From NCBI GenBank assembly GCA_035537095.1, contig DATLMV010000200.1, forward strand, positions 1 through 29,636: a stretch of 29,636 bases of DNA, written 5' to 3'. This document shows, piece after piece, positions 6,505 through 14,627 of this stretch; positions within the stretch are counted from its first letter, which is position 1, and each line of letters starts with the position of its first letter. The position numbers were made by a program, and so were the translations under genes. The stretch is from DASWNP01 sp035537095. GTDB taxonomy: Bacteria > Acidobacteriota > Blastocatellia > Pyrinomonadales > Pyrinomonadaceae. Below the pieces are notes generated by a model. The model ran no database searches. It was not told the origin of the DNA and worked only from the letters and a program-made list of their open reading frames with translations.

Positions 6505-7794
6505 ATGCTCTCTTTACCGGAACACGCTTTTACAGAGAGCGCAGGGAAATTTTCCTACAGACATCGGGGAGGTCTCGAATTGCCCGCGAGTGAGTTGATT
6601 TACGATTGGAACACGGTCGAGCCGACGGCGAGCGCGCCGACACGTCAGATCAGTTTTGACGACGAGACGTTGCGCGACGGTTTGCAGTCGCCGTCGGTGT
6701 GCGAGCCGCCGGTCGAGCGAAAAATCGAGTTGCTGCATCTGATGGACGCGCTCGGCATTGACACGGCGGACATCGGTTTGCCGGGTGCGGGCGGGACGCA
6801 CGCGGCGGGCGTGGAGATGCTGGCGCGCGAGATCGTCGAGCAGAAGTTGCGCATCCGCCCGAACTGCGCGGCGCGCACGCACGAGGCCGACATCAAACCG
6901 ATTGCCGAGATTTCGCAGCGCGCCGGAATCGCTATCGAAGCGTGCACCTTCATCGGTTCGTCGCCCGTGCGCTTCTACGCTGAAGGCTGGACGCTCGAAC
7001 GCCTTTTGCAACTGACGGAGGACGCCGTGACGTTCGCCGTCCGCGAAGGCTTGCCCGTCATGTACGTGACGGAAGACACGACGCGCGCCGACCCCGATGT
7101 CATCCGCGCGCTCTACACGACGGCGATACGCTGCGGCGCGCGCGCCGTCTGCGTCTGCGATACGGTCGGGCATTCGACGCCGGACGGGGCGCGCGCCGTC
7201 GTCCGTTTCGTCAAGCGGATTATTGACGAGCAGGGCGAACAGGTTCGCCTCGACTGGCACGGGCATCAGGACAGGGGACTCGGCGTCATCAATTCCATCG
7301 CGGCGATTGAGGGCGGCGCGGATCAGGTTCACGGCTCCGCGCTCGGCGTCGGCGAACGCGTCGGCAATACGCCGATGGATCAGTTGCTCGTCAATCTCAA
7401 GCTGATGGAGTGGATTGACAACGACCTCTCGCGGCTGCGCGAATACTGCGAAGCGGCGGCGTCCGCCTGTCAATGGACGATTCCCGTCAACTATCCGGTC
7501 TTCGGTCGCGACGCCTTCCGCACCGCCACCGGAGTGCACGCCGCAGCCGTCATCAAAAGCTACAAGAAGAACGACCCCGCGCTCGCCGATCTCGTCTATT
7601 CGGGCGTGCCCGCCGGACTCTTCGGGATGCGCCAGACCATCGAGATCGGCCCGATGAGCGGCAAGTCAAACGTCATCTACTGGCTCGAATCGCGCGGCAT
7701 GGAGGCCAGCGACGAACGCGTCCAACGCATCTACGAACACGCCAAAAGCTCCTCCGGCGTGCTCACCGAAGAAGAGGTCAAACGGCTGGTCTGA
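6505..7794 (+). CDS. 2-isopropylmalate synthase-like DRE-TIM enzyme without LeuA regulatory domain
   Basis: This 429-residue protein belongs to the DRE-TIM metallolyase superfamily, which condenses acetyl-CoA with 2-oxo acids. Its N-terminal motif is DDETLRDGLQSPS (residues 52-64), with the catalytic Arg57-Asp58. The metal-binding histidines are in DWHGHQDRGLG (H252, H254), and GVGERVGNTP (281-290) is the signature seen in isopropylmalate and homocitrate synthases. It is shorter than canonical LeuA (about 510 residues) and lacks the C-terminal allosteric domain; it ends soon after TIEIGPMSGKSNVIYWLESRG. DGLQ replaces the usual DGEQ, and HGHQDRG the usual HxHND. The substrate could be 2-oxoisovalerate, 2-oxoglutarate or oxaloacetate (Re-citrate synthase type). 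No other leucine gene is nearby, so I leave the symbol blank. Confidence 0.85.
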   Translation: MLSLPEHAFTESAGKFSYRHRGGLELPASELIYDWNTVEPTASAPTRQISFDDETLRDGLQSPSVCEPPVERKIELLHLMDALGIDTADIGLPGAGGTHAAGVEMLAREIVEQKLRIRPNCAARTHEADIKPIAEISQRAGIAIEACTFIGSSPVRFYAEGWTLERLLQLTEDAVTFAVREGLPVMYVTEDTTRADPDVIRALYTTAIRCGARAVCVCDTVGHSTPDGARAVVRFVKRIIDEQGEQVRLDWHGHQDRGLGVINSIAAIEGGADQVHGSALGVGERVGNTPMDQLLVNLKLMEWIDNDLSRLREYCEAAASACQWTIPVNYPVFGRDAFRTATGVHAAAVIKSYKKNDPALADLVYSGVPAGLFGMRQTIEIGPMSGKSNVIYWLESRGMEASDERVQRIYEHAKSSSGVLTEEEVKRLV

Positions 7795-7800
7795 AAAGAA

Positions 7801-7875
7801 GTAAATCGTGAATCGTCAATCGTAAATAGAAAGAGCAGGATTTTATCTATTTACGATTGACGATTCACGATTTAC
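7801..7875. repeat. GTAAATC heptad inverted repeat, 29-bp perfect arms
   Basis: The left arm 7801-7829 is GTAAATC-GTGAATC-GTCAATC-GTAAATAG. The right arm 7847-7875 is its exact reverse complement (29 of 29), and the loop is 17 nt. It starts 6 bp after the stop of the LeuA-like gene and ends 12 bp before the M20 peptidase ATG. No T-run follows, so a standard terminator is doubtful, although the RNA hairpin would be very stable. Confidence 0.85.
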
Positions 7876-7887
7876 TGTAACGTTCTT

Positions 7888-9126
7888 ATGTCCCATCCCA
7901 TCATCGCACCCGTAGCGCCGGAACAGGTCGTGCGCGAACTCACCGCTGCGGCGCGGGTGCGTCGTGCGTTTCAGTTTTTCGAGACGCGGGCGGCGGAGTT
8001 CACAGACGAGCAGGCGCGAATCTGTGCTATCCCCGCGCCGCCGTTCGGCGAAGCGGAGCGTGCGGAGTATCTGCGCGCGAAGTTTCAGGAGTGCGGTTTG
8101 ACGGAGGCGCGCACCGACGGGGAGGGCAACTGCGTCGCGCTCCGGCGCGGGCGCGAGCGTCGCCCGTTGCTCGTCGTCAGCGCCCACCTCGATACGGTCT
8201 TTCCGCCCGAGACGGACTTCACCGTGCGACGCGAGCAGGGGAAGATGTTCGCGCCCGGAATCGCCGACGACGGTTGCGGTCTGGCGGCGTTGGTCGCGCT
8301 CGCGCGTGCGCTCGAAGAGTGTGCGATTGAGACGGAGGGGTCGCTGCTGTTCGTCGGGACGGTGGGCGAGGAGGGCGAGGGCAACCTGCGCGGCGTGCGA
8401 CACTTGCTGACGCGCGGGCGTTGGGCTTCGGAGATTGATGCCTTCATCAGTCTGGACGGGCCGGGCATCGAGCGCATCACGCACGCGGCGTTGGGGTCGC
8501 GTCGTTATCGCGTCCGCTTCCGTGGCGCGGGCGGCCATTCGTGGGGCGACTTCGGCGTCGTCAATCCCGTCCACGCGCTCGGTCGCGCCGTCGCGCGCCT
8601 GACCGCTTATCCTGCGCCCGTCAATCCGCGTACGACCTTCAACGTCGGGCGCATCGAGGGCGGCGCGGGCGTCAACGTCATCGCGCGCGAGGCCGCGATG
8701 GACGTGGATTTGCGCTCCGAATCGGCGGAGGAACTGGGACGACTCGACGCCTTCTTCCGTCGCGTCGCACGCGAGGCCGCCGACGACGAAAACGCCGCGC
8801 GCCGTGCTGGAACACCCCCGCTCGAACTCGATGTCAAACTCATCGGCGACCGCCCGAGCGGCGAAACACCGCGCGACTCGGCGCTCGTCCGTCTCGCCGA
8901 AGAAGCGACGCGCGCCTTCGGTTATCGCCCGCGCTTCGATTGCTCGTCCACCGATTCCAACATCGCCATCGCCAAAGGTCTGCCCGCCGTCACACTCGGC
9001 GCGGGCGGCGCATCCGGCAACTCACACACCCTCGACGAATGGTTCGACCCGCGTGGCCGCGACCTCGGACTCAAACGCGCACTCCTCGTCATCCTCGGCA
9101 CAGTCAGTATGCAGAGCAGAGGTTAG
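7888..9126 (+). CDS. M20-family metallopeptidase (peptidase T/ArgE-like)
   Basis: This 412-residue cytoplasmic hydrolase has all the M20 di-zinc motifs. VVSAHLDTVF carries His100 and the catalytic-assist Asp102. GIADDGCGL carries the bridging Asp (127/128), GTVGEEGEGN the catalytic and metal Glu (161/162), ISLDGPG a metal-binding Asp, and GNSHTLDEWF the last metal His near residue 380. The insertion between them (RRYRVRFRGAGGHSWGDFGVVNPVHALGRAVARL) is the dimerisation/lid domain with its conserved GGHS. It probably removes residues from small peptides or acylated amino acids; the exact substrate cannot be read. It ends in SRG plus a stop codon encoded by the arm of a repeat element. It is downstream of the LeuA-like gene, with a perfect hairpin repeat between. 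Confidence 0.92.
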   Translation: MSHPIIAPVAPEQVVRELTAAARVRRAFQFFETRAAEFTDEQARICAIPAPPFGEAERAEYLRAKFQECGLTEARTDGEGNCVALRRGRERRPLLVVSAHLDTVFPPETDFTVRREQGKMFAPGIADDGCGLAALVALARALEECAIETEGSLLFVGTVGEEGEGNLRGVRHLLTRGRWASEIDAFISLDGPGIERITHAALGSRRYRVRFRGAGGHSWGDFGVVNPVHALGRAVARLTAYPAPVNPRTTFNVGRIEGGAGVNVIAREAAMDVDLRSESAEELGRLDAFFRRVAREAADDENAARRAGTPPLELDVKLIGDRPSGETPRDSALVRLAEEATRAFGYRPRFDCSSTDSNIAIAKGLPAVTLGAGGASGNSHTLDEWFDPRGRDLGLKRALLVILGTVSMQSRG

Positions 9127-9191
9127 ATATCGGATGTCAGATGTTAGGAAGAATGCTTTGTCTAACATCTGACATCCGACATCTAACCTCT
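9118..9191. repeat. AGATGTC heptad inverted repeat shared by two convergent gene ends
   Basis: The arms 9118-9147 and 9162-9191 match at 29 of 30 positions with a 14-nt loop. Each arm reads as about four heptads of the form RGATGTY, starting AGAGGTTAG. That outer AGAGGTTAG supplies the last codons (Arg-Gly-stop) of the M20 peptidase gene on the plus strand. Through the other arm it also supplies those of the YcxB-like gene on the minus strand. It could act as a bidirectional transcription end. Confidence 0.88.
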
Positions 9192-9704
9192 CTTGTGAAA
9201 GCTTTGCGCCATGTCGAAGAAGGCTTCGGCTTGCTGGCGTGTGTCGAAGGCCCATTTGGGGACGGCGTAGGCGGTCAAGGAGCCGATGTAGATGTAGATG
9301 TGTGTGTCGGTCGCTGCGACGCGTTCGACCATCTCCCAAGAGACGCGCGAGTCGGCGAGTTCCGAGGAGACGCGGAGGGCGTTCTCTTCAATCGTCATCC
9401 GGTGTTCGATCAACAGGGAGGCGTTGCGGCCCTCGGCGAGAAGTTTCTGCGTATTCTGTTTGATGTTCTCCCTGTAGATGCGCGGGTAGCCTTGCAGCCA
9501 GAAGACGGTGAAAGCGATGAGCGTGATGGCGACATATAAGACGGGGACGCCCGCCGCGAGGCCGAGCAGGGCGACGCAGGCGAGCAGGAGCGGCGTGCAG
9601 TAGAGGACGGTGTGGTAGGAGCGTTGCAGCGTCGGGGAGTTTTGGATGTTATACCATTGCATCTCCTGCACGTCGTCGGGGTTCAGCTTGTATGTGATCT
9701 CCAT
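9183..9704 (-). CDS. YcxB-like membrane protein
   Basis: This 173-residue protein starts at the ATG at 9704 (MEITYKLNPDDVQEMQWYN). Two adjacent membrane helices follow at about residues 35-72 (TVLYCTPLLLACVALLGLAAGVPVLYVAITLIAFTVFWL). The C-terminal part is a small beta-rich domain: ASLLIEHRMTIEENALRVSSELADSRVSWEMVERVAATDTHIYIYIGSLTAYAVPKWAF. This two-helix plus YcxB-C arrangement is typical of the YcxB-like family, which is widespread and of unknown function. An in-frame upstream extension is open to 10265 but contains Arg/Pro-rich sequence of shadow type, so I reject it. The last residues, KRG and stop, are encoded by a repeat arm. Confidence 0.82.
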   Translation of the reverse strand: MEITYKLNPDDVQEMQWYNIQNSPTLQRSYHTVLYCTPLLLACVALLGLAAGVPVLYVAITLIAFTVFWLQGYPRIYRENIKQNTQKLLAEGRNASLLIEHRMTIEENALRVSSELADSRVSWEMVERVAATDTHIYIYIGSLTAYAVPKWAFDTRQQAEAFFDMAQSFHKRG

Positions 9705-9786
9705 CTGATGAAGCCTTTCATGTGAGTGAGAATATTGTCGGCGCGCGGTTGGCATGCAAATGATGCGCGACGCGTTAAACGACGCG

Positions 9787-9837
9787 AGCCGACACGTCGG
9801 CGCGGCTTCGGGAAGCGGCGGCGAAGACGTGTCGGCT
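9787..9837 (-). terminator. Hairpin downstream of the DUF4388 gene
   Basis: A perfect 12-bp inverted repeat (AGCCGACACGTC / GACGTGTCGGCT) with a 27-nt loop lies 36 bp beyond the stop of the minus-strand gene ending at 9874. There is no T-run, so it may be a factor-dependent terminator, an mRNA-end stabiliser or a protein site. Confidence 0.4.
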
Positions 9838-9873
9838 CTTCCGTCTCGAAAGAGGAGAACGGGCGCGGGCGTT

Positions 9874-11013
9874 TTAGTTGACGGGAATCGTGATGACCGT
9901 GCCCCCGGCTTTGCCTGCGGGGAAACGTCGGCCACGCGCGATGCGCACAGCCGTTCCGCCGTAAGCCTCCGCACCGGGCGACACTCCGGCGACCGACGCC
10001 TGCGTGACGCGCCCCGCCTCGTCGTATGAGACGCTGACGCGAACCATCTTCGGCCCCGGCGCGGCGACAGCCGGTTTGGCGTTGGCGGCGGCCACGTCCG
10101 TCGCGGCGGTCTTCTCCGCCGACTCGTTCTTCTTCGCCTCTTCCAGCCTGCGCGCGCGTTCCCGCGCTTCACGTTCGCGTTGCTCGCGCTCGCGGCGCGC
10201 GGCGAGCGCGGCGGCGGCGGGGTCAACGGTTGCGGGAGCGGCGTCGGCGGTCTGTGTTTCCGCACCGGTCGTCGTCTGGTCGGTCGCGGGCGTCGTCGCG
10301 GCCTCGTCAGGAGTCACAGCGTTTGTGTCGTTGGTCGCGCCGTCGGCAGCGTCAGCGGACGGCGCGGCGCTGACGGTCGCGGCGGACGTTTGACTGCCGC
10401 CGAACTTGCGCGCGACGGGAATCGCCGCGACAGCGCAGATTAAAACTACGCACGCCGCCGCGCCCACCATCATCATCTTTTTCTTTCCGCCGCCGCCGTT
10501 GCTGCCCGCGCTCTCGACCATCATGGACATCGGGGCAGCCGACTCGCTCGTCTCCCGCGACGCCGCAACTTCCTTCGCTTCTTTAGACGCGCCTTCGTCT
10601 TTCGACTCGCTCGCGCTCAGACGCTCGATGTGATCCATGAACATGGCGAGGTCTGCTTCCGAAGGCGACCAGTCGCCGCCGAAGGCATCGGCCTCGCTCG
10701 GCGAGACGCCTTCGTCCAGACGGCGCAAGCCTTCGAGGACGACCTGCGTCCAAGACTCTTGGATGGTGCGGCGCGTCGGCTCGAAGTCGGCGCTGAAGTC
10801 GAAGGCGGCGTTCGGCAGCGTCAGGGCGAAGTAGACGGCATCGGCTCCGCTCAGCGCGCCGACTTTGGCATCCACCAGTTCGCCGTCCTTGATGAAGAAG
10901 ACGCCGTGGCCGCGATGATAATCAACCTTGAGTCGTCCGGTCTTGCGTTGATTGCAGAAAAATTCGATCAGTTCGGCAAGCGACATGTCGCTCAACTGTC
11001 CGGTCAATGCCAT
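9874..11013 (-). CDS. DUF4388 domain protein with transmembrane helix and TonB-C-like tail
   Basis: The 379 residues divide into four parts. Residues 1-115 are a DUF4388 domain (MALTGQLSDMSLAELIEFFCNQRKTGRLKVDY, then GVFFIKDGELVDAKVGALSGADAVYFALTLPNAAFDF), seen in bacterial signalling and gliding-type proteins. A charged linker follows, then one membrane helix (about 178-198, MMMVGAAACVVLICAVAAIPVA). Next is a long Ala/Thr/Asp linker with a basic-acidic coiled segment (ARREREQREREARERARRLEEAKK). The C-terminal 60 residues (MVRVSVSYDEAGRVTQASVAGVSPGAEAYGGTAVRIARGRRFPAGKAGGTVITIPVN) have the TonB C-terminal pattern. This puts DUF4388 in the cytoplasm and the tail in the periplasm, so it may link an inner sensor to the envelope. 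A strong AGAGGAG ribosome-binding site precedes the ATG. Confidence 0.85.
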   Translation of the reverse strand: MALTGQLSDMSLAELIEFFCNQRKTGRLKVDYHRGHGVFFIKDGELVDAKVGALSGADAVYFALTLPNAAFDFSADFEPTRRTIQESWTQVVLEGLRRLDEGVSPSEADAFGGDWSPSEADLAMFMDHIERLSASESKDEGASKEAKEVAASRETSESAAPMSMMVESAGSNGGGGKKKMMMVGAAACVVLICAVAAIPVARKFGGSQTSAATVSAAPSADAADGATNDTNAVTPDEAATTPATDQTTTGAETQTADAAPATVDPAAAALAARREREQREREARERARRLEEAKKNESAEKTAATDVAAANAKPAVAAPGPKMVRVSVSYDEAGRVTQASVAGVSPGAEAYGGTAVRIARGRRFPAGKAGGTVITIPVN

Positions 11014-11104
11014 ATGTGCTCCTCTTTCTTTCGGGGCTGATGTGCGCGCGTGTGCGAGGCTTTAAGAAAGACTCTGAAGGTCGCGTCCTGCGCCGTCGTC
11101 TGAG

Positions 11105-12367
11105 TTAGAAGGTGAAGTTGTAGTTGATGACGCCGGAGACTTTGACGGGCTGTCCGGAGAGCAGCGTCGGGGAGAAACGCGCTTGCCGGGCGGCCTGCTC
11201 CGCCGCCTGATGCAGCAGCGAAGGGCCGCTGACGGCTTTGACGGAAATCACTTTGCCGGTCGCGTCAATCACCACCTCGACCGTGACCAGACCGGAAGTG
11301 CGCGACTGTCGCGCCATCGCCGGATAGACGGGCGGCGGCAACTTGACGGCCTTGCCGTTCAAGACGCCTCCCGAGATGGGTTTGACGGGAGCTTTCGGGG
11401 CTGGCGTCGCCGGAGCTTCACCCGCGTCCTTGACGAGCGGAGCGTTGCCGCCCGCGTTCGCACTCGACGTGTTGCCCGCCGAAGGATTGGAGACGGCATA
11501 GACCTTCGCCTTGTCCGGCGAGACGACTTCCGCAGGCACGGAAGCGGGCGCGGAAGACTTCGCGGCGGCGCTCGACGGCGACGACGAACCGGGAGCGACC
11601 GTCGCGGCGGACTTCAGAGGAGCGGCGCTCGACGGAGCGGCATTCGTCGTCGTCACAGGGCCGCCGGATTTAACGGGAGCGGGCGTCGCCGTCGCCTTCG
11701 AGACGGCGGGCGCGTTGGCGGGAGACTTTGTGTTAGTGGCGGGCGCGTTGGCGGGTTGAGCGGCGGCGACGTTCGCAGCCGGAGCGGGTTGCGACATCTT
11801 GGCGACCGTCGTCTCTTCGAGATAGTAGGCGATGCTGCGGTAGGTGACTTCCGTCGGCTCGTAAGTGATCTTGCCGCCTTCGAGCACGGCGACCGAGGTC
11901 GTCATCTTCGTCCAGTTGCCCATCGAGTCGAACTCGTATGTATAGACCTCTTTGCTCAAGAGCGTGCCGTCGGAGTTCTGCAAGGTCATCTCGGTGATGT
12001 TGCCCTTGTCGTCGTACTTGTAAACTTCCTTGCCCGTGAGCGAACCGCCCGCCGCCAGAAAGTATGCGTTGTCAATCTTGTTGCCCTTGATATCGTAGGT
12101 CGCCGTCTCCAAAACCTGACGCGGCCCCTCGACCAGCTTGCCTTCCTTCGACATCAGCTTCGCCGTCTCCGTGCGAATCCGCCGGACAGGCCCGGCCAGC
12201 CCGTCCTGCTCCTTGTCGGTCGCGGTCGTGGCCGAGCGCAGAGACGCGGACGCCAGACGGAATCCGACGGAGGTGGACTGGACGGAAGCGGCTTGCGCCG
12301 TCAGGGCGAAGGCTGGAAGCAAAAGAGCGAGGACACCCGGCAGGATCAGGTCGGTACGTTTCGACAT
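11105..12367 (-). CDS. Exported TonB C-terminal domain protein
   Basis: This 420-residue protein has a signal peptide (MSKRTDLILPGVLALLLPAFALTAQA, cleavage after AQA). Residues about 45-190 hold a strand-rich domain with repeated YKYDDKGNITEM and YTYEFDSMGNWTKM, like the YD-type repeats of Rhs proteins. Residues 195-335 are an Ala/Pro/Ser/Thr linker. The C-terminal 85 residues are a TonB-C domain (GGVLNGKAVKLPPPVYPAMARQSRTSGLVTVEVVIDATGKVISVKAVSGPSLLHQAAEQAARQARFSP). Unlike classical TonB it has a cleavable-looking signal and no retained membrane anchor, so energy coupling through ExbB/ExbD is unlikely; a structural or partner-binding role is more plausible. A Shine-Dalgarno AGGAG lies 8 bases before the ATG. 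It follows a leader of about 360 nt. Confidence 0.85.
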   Translation of the reverse strand: MSKRTDLILPGVLALLLPAFALTAQAASVQSTSVGFRLASASLRSATTATDKEQDGLAGPVRRIRTETAKLMSKEGKLVEGPRQVLETATYDIKGNKIDNAYFLAAGGSLTGKEVYKYDDKGNITEMTLQNSDGTLLSKEVYTYEFDSMGNWTKMTTSVAVLEGGKITYEPTEVTYRSIAYYLEETTVAKMSQPAPAANVAAAQPANAPATNTKSPANAPAVSKATATPAPVKSGGPVTTTNAAPSSAAPLKSAATVAPGSSSPSSAAAKSSAPASVPAEVVSPDKAKVYAVSNPSAGNTSSANAGGNAPLVKDAGEAPATPAPKAPVKPISGGVLNGKAVKLPPPVYPAMARQSRTSGLVTVEVVIDATGKVISVKAVSGPSLLHQAAEQAARQARFSPTLLSGQPVKVSGVINYNFTF

Positions 12368-12832
12368 AGCTTACACTCCTGAATTTTTGAGATACGTGAC
12401 ACGTCGGGCAGTCCGGGCAGGTGCGAGCGGGACGGAAGCCTGAGTTGTTTGTGAGAGACTGAAATCTGACTCGGATTGTAACCGAAGGTGTCAACGTCAG
12501 CTTCGACGGGGGCAGGACAAAGGTCGTTCGCGTGGTCGCCGTGCGTCTGAAATCGAGATTCTAAAGCGCGGCTTGAGGTTTCCGGTTTCTCCCTTGCGGA
12601 AGCGTCGTTATTCGGATAAACCTTGTGAGAGCTACCTTTAAGGCTACCCTCCACCCTCTCAAGGCCGCGTTTCCGGCGAACGCTTCGGGACTGACACCGG
12701 CTGCCGCTACGGTCGCAGCGGCGACACGGTTGATATTATACACAACAAACCAAGTTTGTCCATATTAAACACAAACGCGTCGAAAGGTTTGAATACGCGA
12801 GCCCCGTTTTGCCCGGACGCGCCTCCGACGAT
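12368..12832 (-). other. 465-bp gap: long leader of the exported TonB-C gene
   Basis: No gene is supported here. If the promoter at 12735-12762 is used, the minus-strand transcript carries an untranslated leader of about 360 nt. The leader has GC-rich stretches and a purine-rich run with GGTGGAGGG near 12640-12655, but I could not fold it into a known riboswitch. Short open frames in it look like by-products. Confidence 0.45.
12735..12762 (-). promoter_or_regulatory. Sigma70-type promoter for the exported TonB-C gene
   Basis: On the minus strand TGGACA (12762-12757) is followed after 16 bp by a perfect TATAAT (12740-12735). The patch is AT-rich against GC-rich surroundings. It lies just past the end of the PBP4 gene and points at the gene starting at 12367. 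Confidence 0.55.
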
Positions 12833-14554
12833 TCAGCGTTTGGCGTCGGGATGTGAAGCGATGAGGGCGGCGATGGCGTCGAGGATGCGCACGGAGGAAT
12901 CGCGGCCCGTCTCGTCGTTGCAGATGATGGAGAAGGCGAGGGGTTCGCCTCCGGCGGTGTCGGCGTAGCCGGAGAGGGAATTGATGTAGGTGAGCGTGCC
13001 GGTTTTGGCGTGGATACGCTCGGCGGCGGCTCCGGCGTTGCGCAGACGGTATTCGAGCGTGCCGTCGCGGTTGGGGAGCGAGGCGCGGAAAGCGCCTGCG
13101 GAGGGAGTCTGCGCCATCCATGCGAGCAGGCGCGTGAAGGATTCCGGCGTGACGAGGTTCAAGCGCGACAGGCCCGAGCCGTCGTGCATCGCCAGTTCGC
13201 CCGCTTCGACGCCCGCGCGCTCCTTGAGCCAGCGACCGATGACGGCGAGGCCCGCCGTGTCTGCGTTGCGCTGTCGCGCACGTTGCGGGTCGGGGAGCGG
13301 CGCGAGTTTGTCGCCGAGTTCCGCGCCGATGGTGCGCAGCAGAAGTTCGGCCTGAAGATTGAGACTCTTCTTGTTCGTCTCGCGGACAACTTCGACGAGC
13401 GGGCGGCTCGACACGGAGGCCAACTCGACCGACTGTTCAACGTCGAACTCTTTCGTCTCCCTGCGCGTGCGCGCATCACGTAGGCGCGCTTCGCCTTCGA
13501 CCTCGATGCCGCGCGCGCGCAGCGCATCACGAAAGAGACGCGCGGCCCAGAGCGCGGGACGATGTACCGAGAGACGCACGCCGTAGGGGCTCGCGCCCGA
13601 GGGGAAGTCGCCCCAGACCCGGACTTCGTTCGAGTCGGGCGTGCGCGTGATGCCGATGGTCGAGCGTTCGCCGCGTTTGACCATGTTCATGTCGTTCGTG
13701 ACGCGGACGTAATCGCTCGGCGGTGTGAGACGCACTTTCGCCTGTTCGCCCTCTTTGTCGGCGGGCGCGAGGGTCAGCGTGATCTCGTTGTCGTCAATGG
13801 AGAGCGCGCTCACCTCCGCGCCGTAATACCATTGCACGTCGTTCCATTGCCAGCCGTCGCCGAGGGTTTCGCCGCGAAAATAACTCTCGTCGCCGACGAC
13901 CCCGCCGCGCACGCGCCTGACGCCGCGACGTTTGAGTTCTTCGGCGAGCCGGGACAGATGCGCCTCGGGCGCACCCTTGCGCACGCGCGACGAGAGGTCG
14001 GGCGCGCCGCGACCGTAGAGCACGAGGTCGCCCGCGATGGTTCCCTGCGCGTCAGGCCCGGCGGCAGCATAGACGGAGGTGCGCCAGCGATAATCCGCGC
14101 CGAGCAGATCGAGCGCGGCGGCAGTCGCAAACAGTTTCATGTTCGAGGCGGGCGTGAACAGCCTCCGCGCATCGCGCGCATAGACGACGCGCCCGTCGCG
14201 CAGGCTCACGACCGAGACGCCCCAACGCGCCTGTGCGAAATCTCCTTCTTCAATCAAACGCGTGATCTCGCGCCCGAGCGCGGCGTCCGCCTCGCGCGCC
14301 TCCTGCGTAGTCGCGGGGGCGTCGGGCTTCGGGGCCGGAGAGGGCGGCGGCGTGCGCGCATCTTTTTTCGTCGCCTTCGTCTCAAGGGCGGCGGGCTGTT
14401 TTTTCGTCGTCGCGGTGTTGGCGTTCTTCTGTTGGCGCGCGTTGCCGCGCTTCTGTGTGAAGAAGGCGGGGGCGGCGAAGACGGCGGTGAGCAGGACGAA
14501 AAACGACAGGCTGGCCGCGACGAGCGCGCGACGCCTCTTGAGCGTTGGATTCAT
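12833..14554 (-). CDS. dacB: D-alanyl-D-alanine carboxypeptidase/endopeptidase, PBP4 (S13) family
   Basis: This periplasmic enzyme trims or cleaves peptidoglycan cross-links. From the ATG at 14554 it has 573 residues. Residues 9-32 are a signal or anchor helix (ALVAASLSFFVLLTAVFAAPAFF), followed by a 60-residue Lys/Ala/Pro tether. The catalytic SxxK is in FTPASNMKLFATAAAL (Ser137, Lys140), the SxN motif in TNKKSLNLQAELLLR, and the KTG motif in HAKTGTLTYINSLSGY. The long insertion between SxxK and SxN is typical of the S13 family. A GTG 12 codons upstream is open, but neither start has a good Shine-Dalgarno sequence, and the ATG gives a normal N-terminus. The GT9 gene lies 73 bp upstream on the same strand, so they may be co-transcribed envelope genes. 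Confidence 0.92.
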   Translation of the reverse strand: MNPTLKRRRALVAASLSFFVLLTAVFAAPAFFTQKRGNARQQKNANTATTKKQPAALETKATKKDARTPPPSPAPKPDAPATTQEAREADAALGREITRLIEEGDFAQARWGVSVVSLRDGRVVYARDARRLFTPASNMKLFATAAALDLLGADYRWRTSVYAAAGPDAQGTIAGDLVLYGRGAPDLSSRVRKGAPEAHLSRLAEELKRRGVRRVRGGVVGDESYFRGETLGDGWQWNDVQWYYGAEVSALSIDDNEITLTLAPADKEGEQAKVRLTPPSDYVRVTNDMNMVKRGERSTIGITRTPDSNEVRVWGDFPSGASPYGVRLSVHRPALWAARLFRDALRARGIEVEGEARLRDARTRRETKEFDVEQSVELASVSSRPLVEVVRETNKKSLNLQAELLLRTIGAELGDKLAPLPDPQRARQRNADTAGLAVIGRWLKERAGVEAGELAMHDGSGLSRLNLVTPESFTRLLAWMAQTPSAGAFRASLPNRDGTLEYRLRNAGAAAERIHAKTGTLTYINSLSGYADTAGGEPLAFSIICNDETGRDSSVRILDAIAALIASHPDAKR

Positions 14555-14627
14555 GTTTGGTCGCTTGAAGTAAGAAGGGTTGAGCGGCACGTTTGTTGTT
14601 TCAGAGGGGAGCGAGGCTGGCGATAGT

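Noticed and set aside
9705..10265. N-terminal extension of the YcxB-like gene
   Set aside because: The extension overlaps the DUF4388 gene in another frame and is Arg/Pro/Ser-rich; the family start fits the ATG at 9704.
12600..12660. SAM-I riboswitch-like phrase (GAGAGGGTGGAGGG on the minus strand)
   Set aside because: The following conserved parts of a SAM-I aptamer (the AAACC and GGCAACC segments in order) are missing, and the gene is not a sulfur-metabolism gene.
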